Part shown: in pieces, positions 34,114 through 40,638 of the stretch
Layout: every line of letters starts with the position of its first letter
How positions within the stretch are numbered: position 1 is the first letter of the stretch
Assembly (NCBI GenBank): GCA_902778855.1
Contig: CACYZM010000018.1
Span: 1-64,000, forward strand
Direction of reading: 5' to 3'
DNA: 64,000 nt
Source: an uncultured Bacteroidia bacterium
GTDB lineage: Bacteria; Bacteroidota; Bacteroidia; Bacteroidales; UBA932
Program-made: the position numbers and the translations under genes
Notes under the pieces: model-generated
What the model saw: only the letters and a program-made list of their open reading frames with translations
The model's database searches: none
Told to the model about the DNA's origin: nothing

Positions 34114-35055
34114 ATGAGAATCTATCGTTGGTTATTGATCCTATGTGCTTCGCTGGGCCTGGTCGCTTGCCAGGATCCCGAAGACGGGCCGCGTCATCTG
34201 ACGCCGGAAGAGATTGAAAAATACAAGCAGGAGCAGACGCTCAAGATCGACAAGTACGTGGAGTACCGGAAGGGAACCTGCCCGATCATCCTGACCGTCC
34301 CGCACGGCGGCACGGTCGTCGAATCGTTCCTGACCCTCCGTAACACGGGCAACTGTCCGGACCCGGATTTCGCCACCGACCTCGACTACAACACGCGGGA
34401 GCTGGCCGATGAAATCGACAAGGCCTTCTTCCAGCAGACGGGGAAGCATCCCTATATGGTCATCGCGCTGATCAAGCGCAACCACGTGGATTTCAACCGG
34501 AAACGCCAATATGCGATTCCGGCGGGCGACGACAATGTGGGAAAAATCTACGATGCGTACCACGCCTATATCACCACCGCCCGCAATGAGGTCACGCAGC
34601 AGTACGGTCACGGCCTGCTGCTCGACATCCACGGCCAGAGCCACTCCGAGGACATCGAGCTGGGCTACCTGCTTCCGCCCTCGACGCTGGACCTGTCGGA
34701 TGCCAAGCTCGACAGCGGCACATATGTCTCCTCGTCCAGCATTCCGCATCTGGTCCGCACCAACAAGGCCGGCCACTCGTTCTCCCAGATGCTCCGGGGG
34801 AAAGACTCGTTCGGCGGCTTCCTCAACCGCAACGGGCTGGAATGCGTTCCGCGTCCCGGCTACCTCTCGCCCGGCAACAACCCGTACTTTTACGGCGGCT
34901 ATACGACCCGCACCTACGGCTCCTACGGCGGCGGCGTGGTCGACGCAATCCAGTGCGAGTTCCGCTACTCCTACCGCGACACCCAGTCCGAACGCGTCCG
35001 TGCCGCCGCCGCCTTCGCCAAATCCATCACCGAATTTACCCAGGCGGCCTGGTAG
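34114..35055 (+). CDS. N-formylglutamate amidohydrolase-superfamily lipoprotein
   Basis: A 313-aa exported protein (lipobox Cys19, LGLVAC) with the N-formylglutamate amidohydrolase (FGase) fold: TVPHGGTVVE, RNHVDFNRKRQY and LLDIHGQSH supply the expected metal and substrate residues. True FGases act in cytoplasmic histidine degradation; a lipoprotein version must act on an external amide, perhaps an N-acyl amino acid or wall peptide. It starts one base after the GH18 stop and is the last gene of the locus. No terminator hairpin is obvious before the rplU promoter about 50 bases on. Confidence 0.78.
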   Translation: MRIYRWLLILCASLGLVACQDPEDGPRHLTPEEIEKYKQEQTLKIDKYVEYRKGTCPIILTVPHGGTVVESFLTLRNTGNCPDPDFATDLDYNTRELADEIDKAFFQQTGKHPYMVIALIKRNHVDFNRKRQYAIPAGDDNVGKIYDAYHAYITTARNEVTQQYGHGLLLDIHGQSHSEDIELGYLLPPSTLDLSDAKLDSGTYVSSSSIPHLVRTNKAGHSFSQMLRGKDSFGGFLNRNGLECVPRPGYLSPGNNPYFYGGYTTRTYGSYGGGVVDAIQCEFRYSYRDTQSERVRAAAAFAKSITEFTQAAW

Positions 35056-35105
35056 CGGGGCGTGAAGAAACTTTTCTTTTTCTTTGTGGGAATCAAATAT
35101 TTATG

Positions 35106-35113
35106 TATCTTTG
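35106..35113 (+). promoter_or_regulatory. Promoter -7 box for rplU-rpmA (TATCTTTG)
   Basis: A perfect TAnnTTTG box 96 bases before the rplU ATG, leaving a long structured leader. Confidence 0.65.
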
Positions 35114-35135
35114 CATCCCTAAAAGAATGTTTGAA

Positions 35136-35205
35136 AACCGCTAAGCTAGTGATTAAGAGATAGTTAGATGTCTATCCGCTTACGGTTATAAATTTTTAAA
35201 ATTTA
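35136..35205 (+). promoter_or_regulatory. Structured 5' leader of rplU, possible autoregulatory element
   Basis: AACCGCTAAGC (35136-35146) pairs with GCTTACGGTT (35178-35187) with one bulged C. Inside, GATAG (35159-35163) pairs with CTATC (35172-35176). Next comes TAAATTTTTAAAATTTA (35189-35205), a perfect palindrome ending four bases before the start codon. Nested helices ahead of a ribosomal-protein operon suggest feedback control. Confidence 0.5.
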
Positions 35206-35209
35206 TTTT

Positions 35210-35521
35210 ATGTACGCAATCGTAGATATTGCAGGACAGCAGTTCAAAGTGGAAGCGGGCAAGCAGATCTTCGTCAACCGTCAGGCTGCCGAGGTCGGAT
35301 CGTCCGTCTCTTACGACAAGGTGTTGCTTCTCGCCGGTGACGAGGGTGGCGTCAAGGTCGGTAATCCGTACGTCGAAGGTGCCGCCGTCAATGCGACGGT
35401 CGTCGAGCACTGCAAGGCCGACAAAGTGATCATCTTCAAGAAGAAGCGCCGCAAGGGCTATCAGAAGAAGAACGGACACCGCCAGTACCTGACCAAAATC
35501 CAGATCGAAGGCATCGCGTAA
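35210..35521 (+). CDS. rplU: 50S ribosomal protein L21
   Basis: 103 aa, full length for L21, a 23S rRNA-binding protein of the large subunit. MYAIVDIAGQQFKVEAG opens it, and the C-terminal FKKKRRKGYQKKNGHRQYLT is the signature region. It is co-transcribed with rpmA 26 bases downstream, as in most bacteria. A long structured leader precedes it. Confidence 0.97.
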   Translation: MYAIVDIAGQQFKVEAGKQIFVNRQAAEVGSSVSYDKVLLLAGDEGGVKVGNPYVEGAAVNATVVEHCKADKVIIFKKKRRKGYQKKNGHRQYLTKIQIEGIA

Positions 35522-35547
35522 CTAACCATTAAAAACAAGAACGAGTT

Positions 35548-35817
35548 ATGGCACACAAAAAAGGTGTAGGTAGTTCTAAGAACGGCCGTGAATCACAAAG
35601 CAAGCGTTTGGGCGTCAAATTGTTCGGTGGTCAGTATTGCAAAGCCGGCAACATCCTCGTCCGTCAGCGGGGAACCGTCCACAATCCGGGTGAGAACGTC
35701 GGAATGGGCAAGGATCACACCCTGTTCGCCCTCGTCGACGGTGTCGTCACTTTCAAGAAGAAGCGCGACGACAAGTCCTTCGTGTCGGTTGTCCCGATGC
35801 CGAAGGCGGAAGCTTAG
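35548..35817 (+). CDS. rpmA: 50S ribosomal protein L27
   Basis: 89 aa. The N-terminus [20 protein letters not shown] begins directly with the mature form seen in Gram-negatives (no Firmicutes-type cleaved leader); this tail reaches the peptidyl-transferase centre. [22 protein letters not shown] is the family signature. A strong terminator follows. Confidence 0.97.
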   Translation: MAHKKGVGSSKNGRESQSKRLGVKLFGGQYCKAGNILVRQRGTVHNPGENVGMGKDHTLFALVDGVVTFKKKRDDKSFVSVVPMPKAEA

Positions 35818-35840
35818 TCTTCCCGGTGAACCCATAAAAA

Positions 35841-35873
35841 GAGGGTGACTCATCAGGGGTCACCCTTTTTTTT
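35841..35873 (+). terminator. Rho-independent terminator after rpmA
   Basis: Stem GGGTGAC/GTCACCC followed by a run of eight T. Confidence 0.9.
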
Positions 35874-35884
35874 GTATAATTCCT

Positions 35885-35892
35885 TACTTTTG
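35885..35892 (+). promoter_or_regulatory. Promoter -7 box (TACTTTTG)
   Basis: Matches TAnnTTTG ten bases before the homocysteine methyltransferase ATG, so the leader would be only a few bases long. Confidence 0.55.
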
Positions 35893-35902
35893 CAACGTGA
35901 AA

Positions 35903-36919
35903 ATGGACGATGATATCCGAAAGGTAATGGGGGAGCGGATCCTGCTGCTCGACGGTGCGACGGGAACCCTGTTCCAGCGCAGCGGCCGCAGCGGCAATTT
36001 CGACGCGCTCAATTTGACGGAGCCCGATCTGGTGACCGGCATACACCGCGCCTATATCGAGGCCGGCGCCGATATCATCGAAACCAATACGTTCAGCAGC
36101 AACCGGATCTCGCAGAAAGAATATGGCATGGACGGCCGGGCCGCCGAAATGGCGCTGGCCGGTGCCCGCCTTGCCCGCGCGGAAGCGGACCGGGCCGGCC
36201 GGAAAGTCTGGGTAGCCGGCAGTGTCGGCCCCACGTCCAAATCGCTGACCCTGGCGACCGACCTGGCCGACGGCAGCGGTCGTTCCCTTTCGTTCGATGA
36301 CCTGGCGGCCATCTATGAGGAACAGATCGCCGCCCTCATCGCCGGCGGCGTCGACCTGCTGCTCATCGAGACCTGCTTCGACGCGCTCAACGCCAAAGCC
36401 GCGCTGTATGCGCTCGCCCGGGTCCGGTATGGATTTCCCGCCATCGTCTCCGTATCGCCCGGTGACCGGGCCGGACGCACCCTGACCGGCCAGACCCTCG
36501 AAGCCTTTTACACCGCTGTCCGGCATTATCCGCTGACGGCTTTCGGGCTCAATTGCTCGCTCGGCGCCGAACAGCTGTTGCCGCTCATCGAGCAGGTGGC
36601 CGGCTTCTGCGAGGTACCCGTCATCTGCTATCCCAATGCCGGCCTTCCCAATGAGATGGGCCTCTATGACGAGACGCCGGAAATGATGGCCGCTTCTATC
36701 CGGAAGATGGCCGAGGCCGGATGGGTCAACATCGTAGGCGGCTGCTGCGGCACCACGCCCGATCATATCGCCGCCGAAAAGGAAGCGGTGACCGGCTTGT
36801 CGCCCCGGCCGTTCCGGGAGGCCGACAAGCAGCTGCGCGTCAGCGGCCTGCCCGCCGTTCACTTCTATACAATGGGAAAATCCCGCAACATCGCGGAGAT
36901 ATTGCGGGAATGTTTCTGA
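35903..36919 (+). CDS. Homocysteine S-methyltransferase domain protein (stand-alone MetH N-terminal module)
   Basis: A 338-aa cytoplasmic protein corresponding to the homocysteine-binding barrel of cobalamin-dependent methionine synthase. [12 protein letters not shown] opens the barrel. The zinc ligands are the Cys of GLNCSLG and the Cys pair of [10 protein letters not shown]. It ends shortly after the barrel ([11 protein letters not shown]); folate, cobalamin and reactivation modules are absent. It could be a split MetH subunit or an S-methylmethionine-type homocysteine methyltransferase (MmuM/BhmT-like). ATG 35903 is preferred over GTG 35897, which would sit almost on the promoter box. Confidence 0.88.
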   Translation: MDDDIRKVMGERILLLDGATGTLFQRSGRSGNFDALNLTEPDLVTGIHRAYIEAGADIIETNTFSSNRISQKEYGMDGRAAEMALAGARLARAEADRAGRKVWVAGSVGPTSKSLTLATDLADGSGRSLSFDDLAAIYEEQIAALIAGGVDLLLIETCFDALNAKAALYALARVRYGFPAIVSVSPGDRAGRTLTGQTLEAFYTAVRHYPLTAFGLNCSLGAEQLLPLIEQVAGFCEVPVICYPNAGLPNEMGLYDETPEMMAASIRKMAEAGWVNIVGGCCGTTPDHIAAEKEAVTGLSPRPFREADKQLRVSGLPAVHFYTMGKSRNIAEILRECF

Positions 36920-36934
36920 TTCGCTAAGCCAGCG

Positions 36935-38614
36935 TTATTTCTTCAGGTCATTCGCGACGCCGCGCAGCCAGCGTTCGCGGAACTGCGGGTGCAGCGGGGA
37001 AGCCGGGATGTGCTTGCCGTTGCCGTTGTCCTTGAAGCTGCCGTCGTCGTTGGTCTGCTTGATGTTGCCGTCCATATACTTGACGGTCTGCTTGATGTTG
37101 CCGTCCATATACTTGACCAGCATCCGGTTGCCGAGGTCTTTCCACTGGTTGAACAGCAGTTGGGCGCGGTTGAGGGAGAAAGCGGTCAACGCATCGACGG
37201 CCTGGGGCTTGTTGCCGGCCTTGAGCATCTTGAGGGCCTTGGCATCCATCTCGTCGACGAGGGCCTTGCTCTCGTTCTCGAAGCAGTCGATGGCCGCACG
37301 CAGTTCGGGTGCCACGCGGTCGTAGAACAGGTAGGCGAGGTGGGTGGTGCGGTTGAAGAGCCAGAAAGCGGAGGTTTCGCTATAGGTCATCATATCGCCG
37401 TTGCCGACGGCATAGCTCTGCGGAACCTTCTTCGTGCAGACATAGATGGGCGTCAGGGCGCTGGTGGCGGAGTCGTCGACGCCGAACCAGTTGAGGGCGC
37501 CGATCTCGTCGGGCAGCCAGCCGCGGGCCTGGGCGACGAACCAGAAGCCCGTCTGCTGCGTACCGGCGGAACGCTCGAACTCATATTCCTTGCCGTCCAC
37601 TTCGAAGCCCATCGGGCGCCAGCGGTAGGGGCGGCGGAATTCACCGGCGCCGACATCTTCCGAGAAGTCGAAGGGCGTGCCCTCGAAGTGGTCGCGCTGG
37701 GCGTCGGCGATATCTTTCACCGTCAGTTTTTTCTTGGGGCGGATGGTCAGCGGCATCTTGTTGGCCGGATTGTCGCCGGCGGCGAAGTCGAGGTAGCGGT
37801 CAGCGTCGAAGTTCTCGCCGCCGAGGATGCGGAAGGCCGACCAGGTGCGGGTTTCGCAGCCGCGGAGGGTGTCGTGGCTGGCCGGGGCGTAGGCGTCGCA
37901 GAAGCTGAAGTCCTCATCCTTGCCGGTGAAGAAGCCCATCTTCCGGGCGAAGCTGATCACGTCGGGCGCATAGATGCAGTTGTCGGGATCGTGGAGCGGG
38001 AAATGGTGGATGCGGCTGCAGTTGGCGTGGGCCGAGATTTCTCCGTCGGGGATGCGGATGGCCACCCAGACCGCGCCTTTCTCTTTGCCTTTGCCGATGA
38101 TTTCCATGATCCAGGCCTCTTCCGTGTCGGCGATCGAGAACGTCTCGCCTTCGGAGGCGTAGCCGTATTTGGCCAGCAGGTCGCCGATCGTGGCGATGGC
38201 TTCCCGGGCGGTCCGGGCGCGCTGGAGCGTGAGGTAGATCAGCGAGCCGTAGTCGATCAGGCCGTCGGGATTGGTCAGCCCTTCGCGGCCGCCGAAGGTG
38301 GTCTCGCCGATGATGAGCTGGTGTTCATTGATGTTGCCGGTCACCTGGAACGTATGCGGAACCTGCGGGATGCGGCCCAGGTAGCGGCCGCTGTCCCAGT
38401 CGTAAACATCGGTCATTGCGCCGGCCGGCCAGTTGGCGGCGGGCCAATAATAGAGCTCTCCGTAGAGCTGGTGGGAGTCGGCCAGGTAACTGACCATGCA
38501 GGAGCCGTCGGCGGAGGCGCCCTTGGTTACGATGATGTTGGTGCAGGCCGACGCCTGGATGGCCGGAGCCAGCAGGCAGACGGCGATCAGGGAGAGGAAG
38601 AGCGTACGTTTCAT
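36935..38614 (-). CDS. C69-family dipeptidase (exported)
   Basis: A 559-aa Ntn-hydrolase of the PepD/dipeptidase A family. The signal peptide ends at AIQASA; removal exposes Cys24 of CTNIIVTKGASADGS, the predicted N-terminal nucleophile. GETTFGGREGL, GETFSIADTEEAWIMEI and HANCSRIHHF are family blocks. C69 enzymes split dipeptides. Near the C-terminus an 11-residue unit (VKYMDGNIKQT) occurs twice in tandem. It converges with the homocysteine methyltransferase gene 15 bases away. A TAAATTTG box lies 20 bases upstream of the start. Confidence 0.9.
   Translation of the reverse strand: MKRTLFLSLIAVCLLAPAIQASACTNIIVTKGASADGSCMVSYLADSHQLYGELYYWPAANWPAGAMTDVYDWDSGRYLGRIPQVPHTFQVTGNINEHQLIIGETTFGGREGLTNPDGLIDYGSLIYLTLQRARTAREAIATIGDLLAKYGYASEGETFSIADTEEAWIMEIIGKGKEKGAVWVAIRIPDGEISAHANCSRIHHFPLHDPDNCIYAPDVISFARKMGFFTGKDEDFSFCDAYAPASHDTLRGCETRTWSAFRILGGENFDADRYLDFAAGDNPANKMPLTIRPKKKLTVKDIADAQRDHFEGTPFDFSEDVGAGEFRRPYRWRPMGFEVDGKEYEFERSAGTQQTGFWFVAQARGWLPDEIGALNWFGVDDSATSALTPIYVCTKKVPQSYAVGNGDMMTYSETSAFWLFNRTTHLAYLFYDRVAPELRAAIDCFENESKALVDEMDAKALKMLKAGNKPQAVDALTAFSLNRAQLLFNQWKDLGNRMLVKYMDGNIKQTVKYMDGNIKQTNDDGSFKDNGNGKHIPASPLHPQFRERWLRGVANDLKK
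37052..37117 (-). repeat. Perfect 33-bp tandem duplication inside the C69 peptidase gene
   Basis: Units 37052-37084 and 37085-37117 are identical. In protein they repeat VKYMDGNIKQT in frame. Confidence 0.95.
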
Positions 38615-38634
38615 AGAGGTTTGGATTTGTCCTA

Positions 38635-38642
38635 CAAATTTA
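38635..38642 (-). promoter_or_regulatory. Promoter -7 box for the C69 peptidase (TAAATTTG)
   Basis: Minus-strand TAnnTTTG match, 20 bases before the ATG; 24 bases from the divergent serS box. Confidence 0.6.
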
Positions 38643-38666
38643 AGAAAAACAAAGATTGATTTTTTA

Positions 38667-38674
38667 TATATTTG
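38667..38674 (+). promoter_or_regulatory. Promoter -7 box for serS-ruvC (TATATTTG)
   Basis: Plus-strand TAnnTTTG match, 25 bases before the serS ATG. Confidence 0.65.
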
Positions 38675-38699
38675 CAGGATTAACGAAAGGAATTGCCAG

Positions 38700-39971
38700 A
38701 TGTTGACGCTCAAACTTTTGCGGGAGAACCCCGAATTCGTCATCGAACGCTTGCAGGTCAAGCATTTCGATGCCAAGCAGATTGTATACGAAATCCTGGA
38801 TATGGACCACCGCCGCCGTGCGGCGCAGACCGAACTCGACGCCTGCCTCGCGCAGCAGAAACAGAAAGCCGCCGAAATCGGCTCCCTGATGAAACAGGGA
38901 CGCCGCGACGAGGCCGAAACGGCCAAACAGGCCGTCGCCGCGCTGAAGGAAAAGTCCAAGGCCCTCGAGACGGAAATGGCCGAGGCCGAAAAGAAACAGC
39001 AGGAACTGGTGGTGCTGCTGCCGAACCTGCCCTGCGCGCTCGTGCCGGAAGGCCGTACCGCGGAAGACAACGTGGTGGTCAAAATGGGTGGCCCCGAGCC
39101 GCATCTGCCGGAGCACGCCCTCCCGCACTGGGAACTGGTCAAGAATCTCGACATCATCGATTTCGACCTGGGCGTGAAGCTCACGGGCGCCGGATTCCCG
39201 GTCTATAAGGGCAAGGGCGCCAAGATCCAGCGGGCGCTCATCTCCTGGTTCCTCGAGAAGAACACCGACGCCGGCTATCTGGAATATCAGCCGCCGTATA
39301 TGGTCAACGCCGACTCCGGTTTCGGCACCGGCCAGCTGCCCGACAAGGAAGGACAGATGTATTTCGCTCCGCTCGACGGCTTCTATATGATTCCGACGGC
39401 CGAAGTCCCCGTGACCAACATCTATCGCGACGTGATTCTCAAACCCGAGGACTTCCCGGTGAAGATGACGGCCTACACCCCGTGCTGGCGCCGTGAAGCC
39501 GGCTCCTACGGCAAGGACGTCCGCGGCCTGAACCGCCTGCACCAGTTCGACAAGGTGGAGATCGTCCGCCTCGAACTCCCCGAGAACTCCTACGCCGCCC
39601 TCGACGAGATGGTGGCCCACGTGGAGACCCTCGTCCAGGGCCTCGGCCTGCCGTACCGCATCCTGCGCCTCTGCGGCGGCGATATGAGCTTCACCTCCGC
39701 CATTACCTACGACTTCGAGGTCTTCTCCGCCGCGCAGCAGCGCTGGCTGGAAGTCAGCTCGGTGTCGAACTTCGAATCGTACCAGGCCAACCGCCTGAAG
39801 CTCCGCTATAAGGACGCCAACGGCAAGACGCAGCTCGCCCATACGCTCAACGGCAGCTCGCTCGCCCTCCCGCGCATCCTGGCCACGATCATCGAGAATT
39901 ACCAGACCGCCGACGGCCACATCGTGGTCCCGGAAGTCCTGCGCAAATACACCGGCTTCGACCTCATCTGA
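38700..39971 (+). CDS. serS: Seryl-tRNA synthetase
   Basis: A 423-aa class II synthetase that charges tRNA-Ser. The N-terminal long coiled-coil arm covers about residues 30-100 (charged heptads such as AALKEKSKALETEMAEAEKK). Motif 2 is YTPCWRREAGSYGKDVRGLNRLHQF and motif 3 is NGSSLALPRILATIIENYQ. Length is standard. Its stop overlaps the ruvC start in TGATG, so the two are coupled. Confidence 0.97.
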   Translation: MLTLKLLRENPEFVIERLQVKHFDAKQIVYEILDMDHRRRAAQTELDACLAQQKQKAAEIGSLMKQGRRDEAETAKQAVAALKEKSKALETEMAEAEKKQQELVVLLPNLPCALVPEGRTAEDNVVVKMGGPEPHLPEHALPHWELVKNLDIIDFDLGVKLTGAGFPVYKGKGAKIQRALISWFLEKNTDAGYLEYQPPYMVNADSGFGTGQLPDKEGQMYFAPLDGFYMIPTAEVPVTNIYRDVILKPEDFPVKMTAYTPCWRREAGSYGKDVRGLNRLHQFDKVEIVRLELPENSYAALDEMVAHVETLVQGLGLPYRILRLCGGDMSFTSAITYDFEVFSAAQQRWLEVSSVSNFESYQANRLKLRYKDANGKTQLAHTLNGSSLALPRILATIIENYQTADGHIVVPEVLRKYTGFDLI

Positions 39972-40552
39972 TGGCGGCGGCGCAACGGATCATCCTCGGA
40001 ATCGACCCCGGAACCAACATCCTTGGTTACGGGGTCATTCTCGTAGATAAGAAAAGCGTCCATTACGTGGATATGGGGGTGATCGACCTGCGCAAGGAGA
40101 AAGACCATTTCCTCAAGCTCAGCCGCATCTTCGAAGGGGTGGGGGCCCTGATGGACCGCTACGCCCCCGATGACCTGGCCATCGAGGCGCCCTTCTTCGG
40201 CAAGAACGTCCAGTCGATGCTCAAACTGGGCCGGGCGCAGGGCGCGGCCATCGCCGCCGGCCTGCACCGCCAGATCCCCGTGTTCGAGTATGCGCCCCGC
40301 AAGGTGAAAATGGCCATCACGGGCCGCGGCGACGCGTCAAAGGAGCAGGTGAAGCTGCTGATGGAGAAGACTATGAAGACGACGCTCGACGCCAAATTCC
40401 TCGATGCGACCGACGCGCTGGCCATCGCGATGTGCCATTTCTATCAGCTCACCAGCCCGCTGGTCGACACGGCTTCTTCCCGCAACTGGAAATCGTTCAT
40501 TGAAGCCCACCCCGGGCGGGTCAGCGGCGGCGTCAGCCCGGAGAAAAAATAA
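39971..40552 (+). CDS. ruvC: Holliday-junction resolvase RuvC
   Basis: A 193-aa endonuclease that cuts four-way junctions with RuvAB. Acidic residues are in place: GIDPGT, AIEAPFFGKN and DATDALAIAMCH. The C-terminus is about 20 residues longer than E. coli RuvC, which is common in this phylum. It starts inside the serS stop codon. Confidence 0.95.
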   Translation: MAAAQRIILGIDPGTNILGYGVILVDKKSVHYVDMGVIDLRKEKDHFLKLSRIFEGVGALMDRYAPDDLAIEAPFFGKNVQSMLKLGRAQGAAIAAGLHRQIPVFEYAPRKVKMAITGRGDASKEQVKLLMEKTMKTTLDAKFLDATDALAIAMCHFYQLTSPLVDTASSRNWKSFIEAHPGRVSGGVSPEKK

Positions 40553-40569
40553 GGAAAAAAAGTTGCTAC

Positions 40570-40629
40570 CGGTTTTTAACCTTTCGCGTGCGCGCGAGTC
40601 TAAAAACCGTTGAAATGAATTGTGACAAT
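40570..40629 (+). promoter_or_regulatory. Leader hairpin and small palindrome before the outer-membrane protein gene
   Basis: CGGTTTTTA (40570-40578) pairs with TAAAAACCG (40601-40609), enclosing a second stem TCGCG/CGCGA. Then ATTGTGACAAT (40619-40629) is a perfect palindrome ten bases before the ATG. There is no T run after the big stem, so it is not a standard terminator; a regulatory leader or operator is more likely. Confidence 0.4.
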
Positions 40630-40638
40630 CTTATTTAC

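Noticed and set aside
35881-35902. Possible cobalamin or SAM riboswitch before the homocysteine methyltransferase
   Set aside because: The promoter box lies ten bases before the ATG and the rpmA terminator directly upstream, leaving no room for an aptamer.
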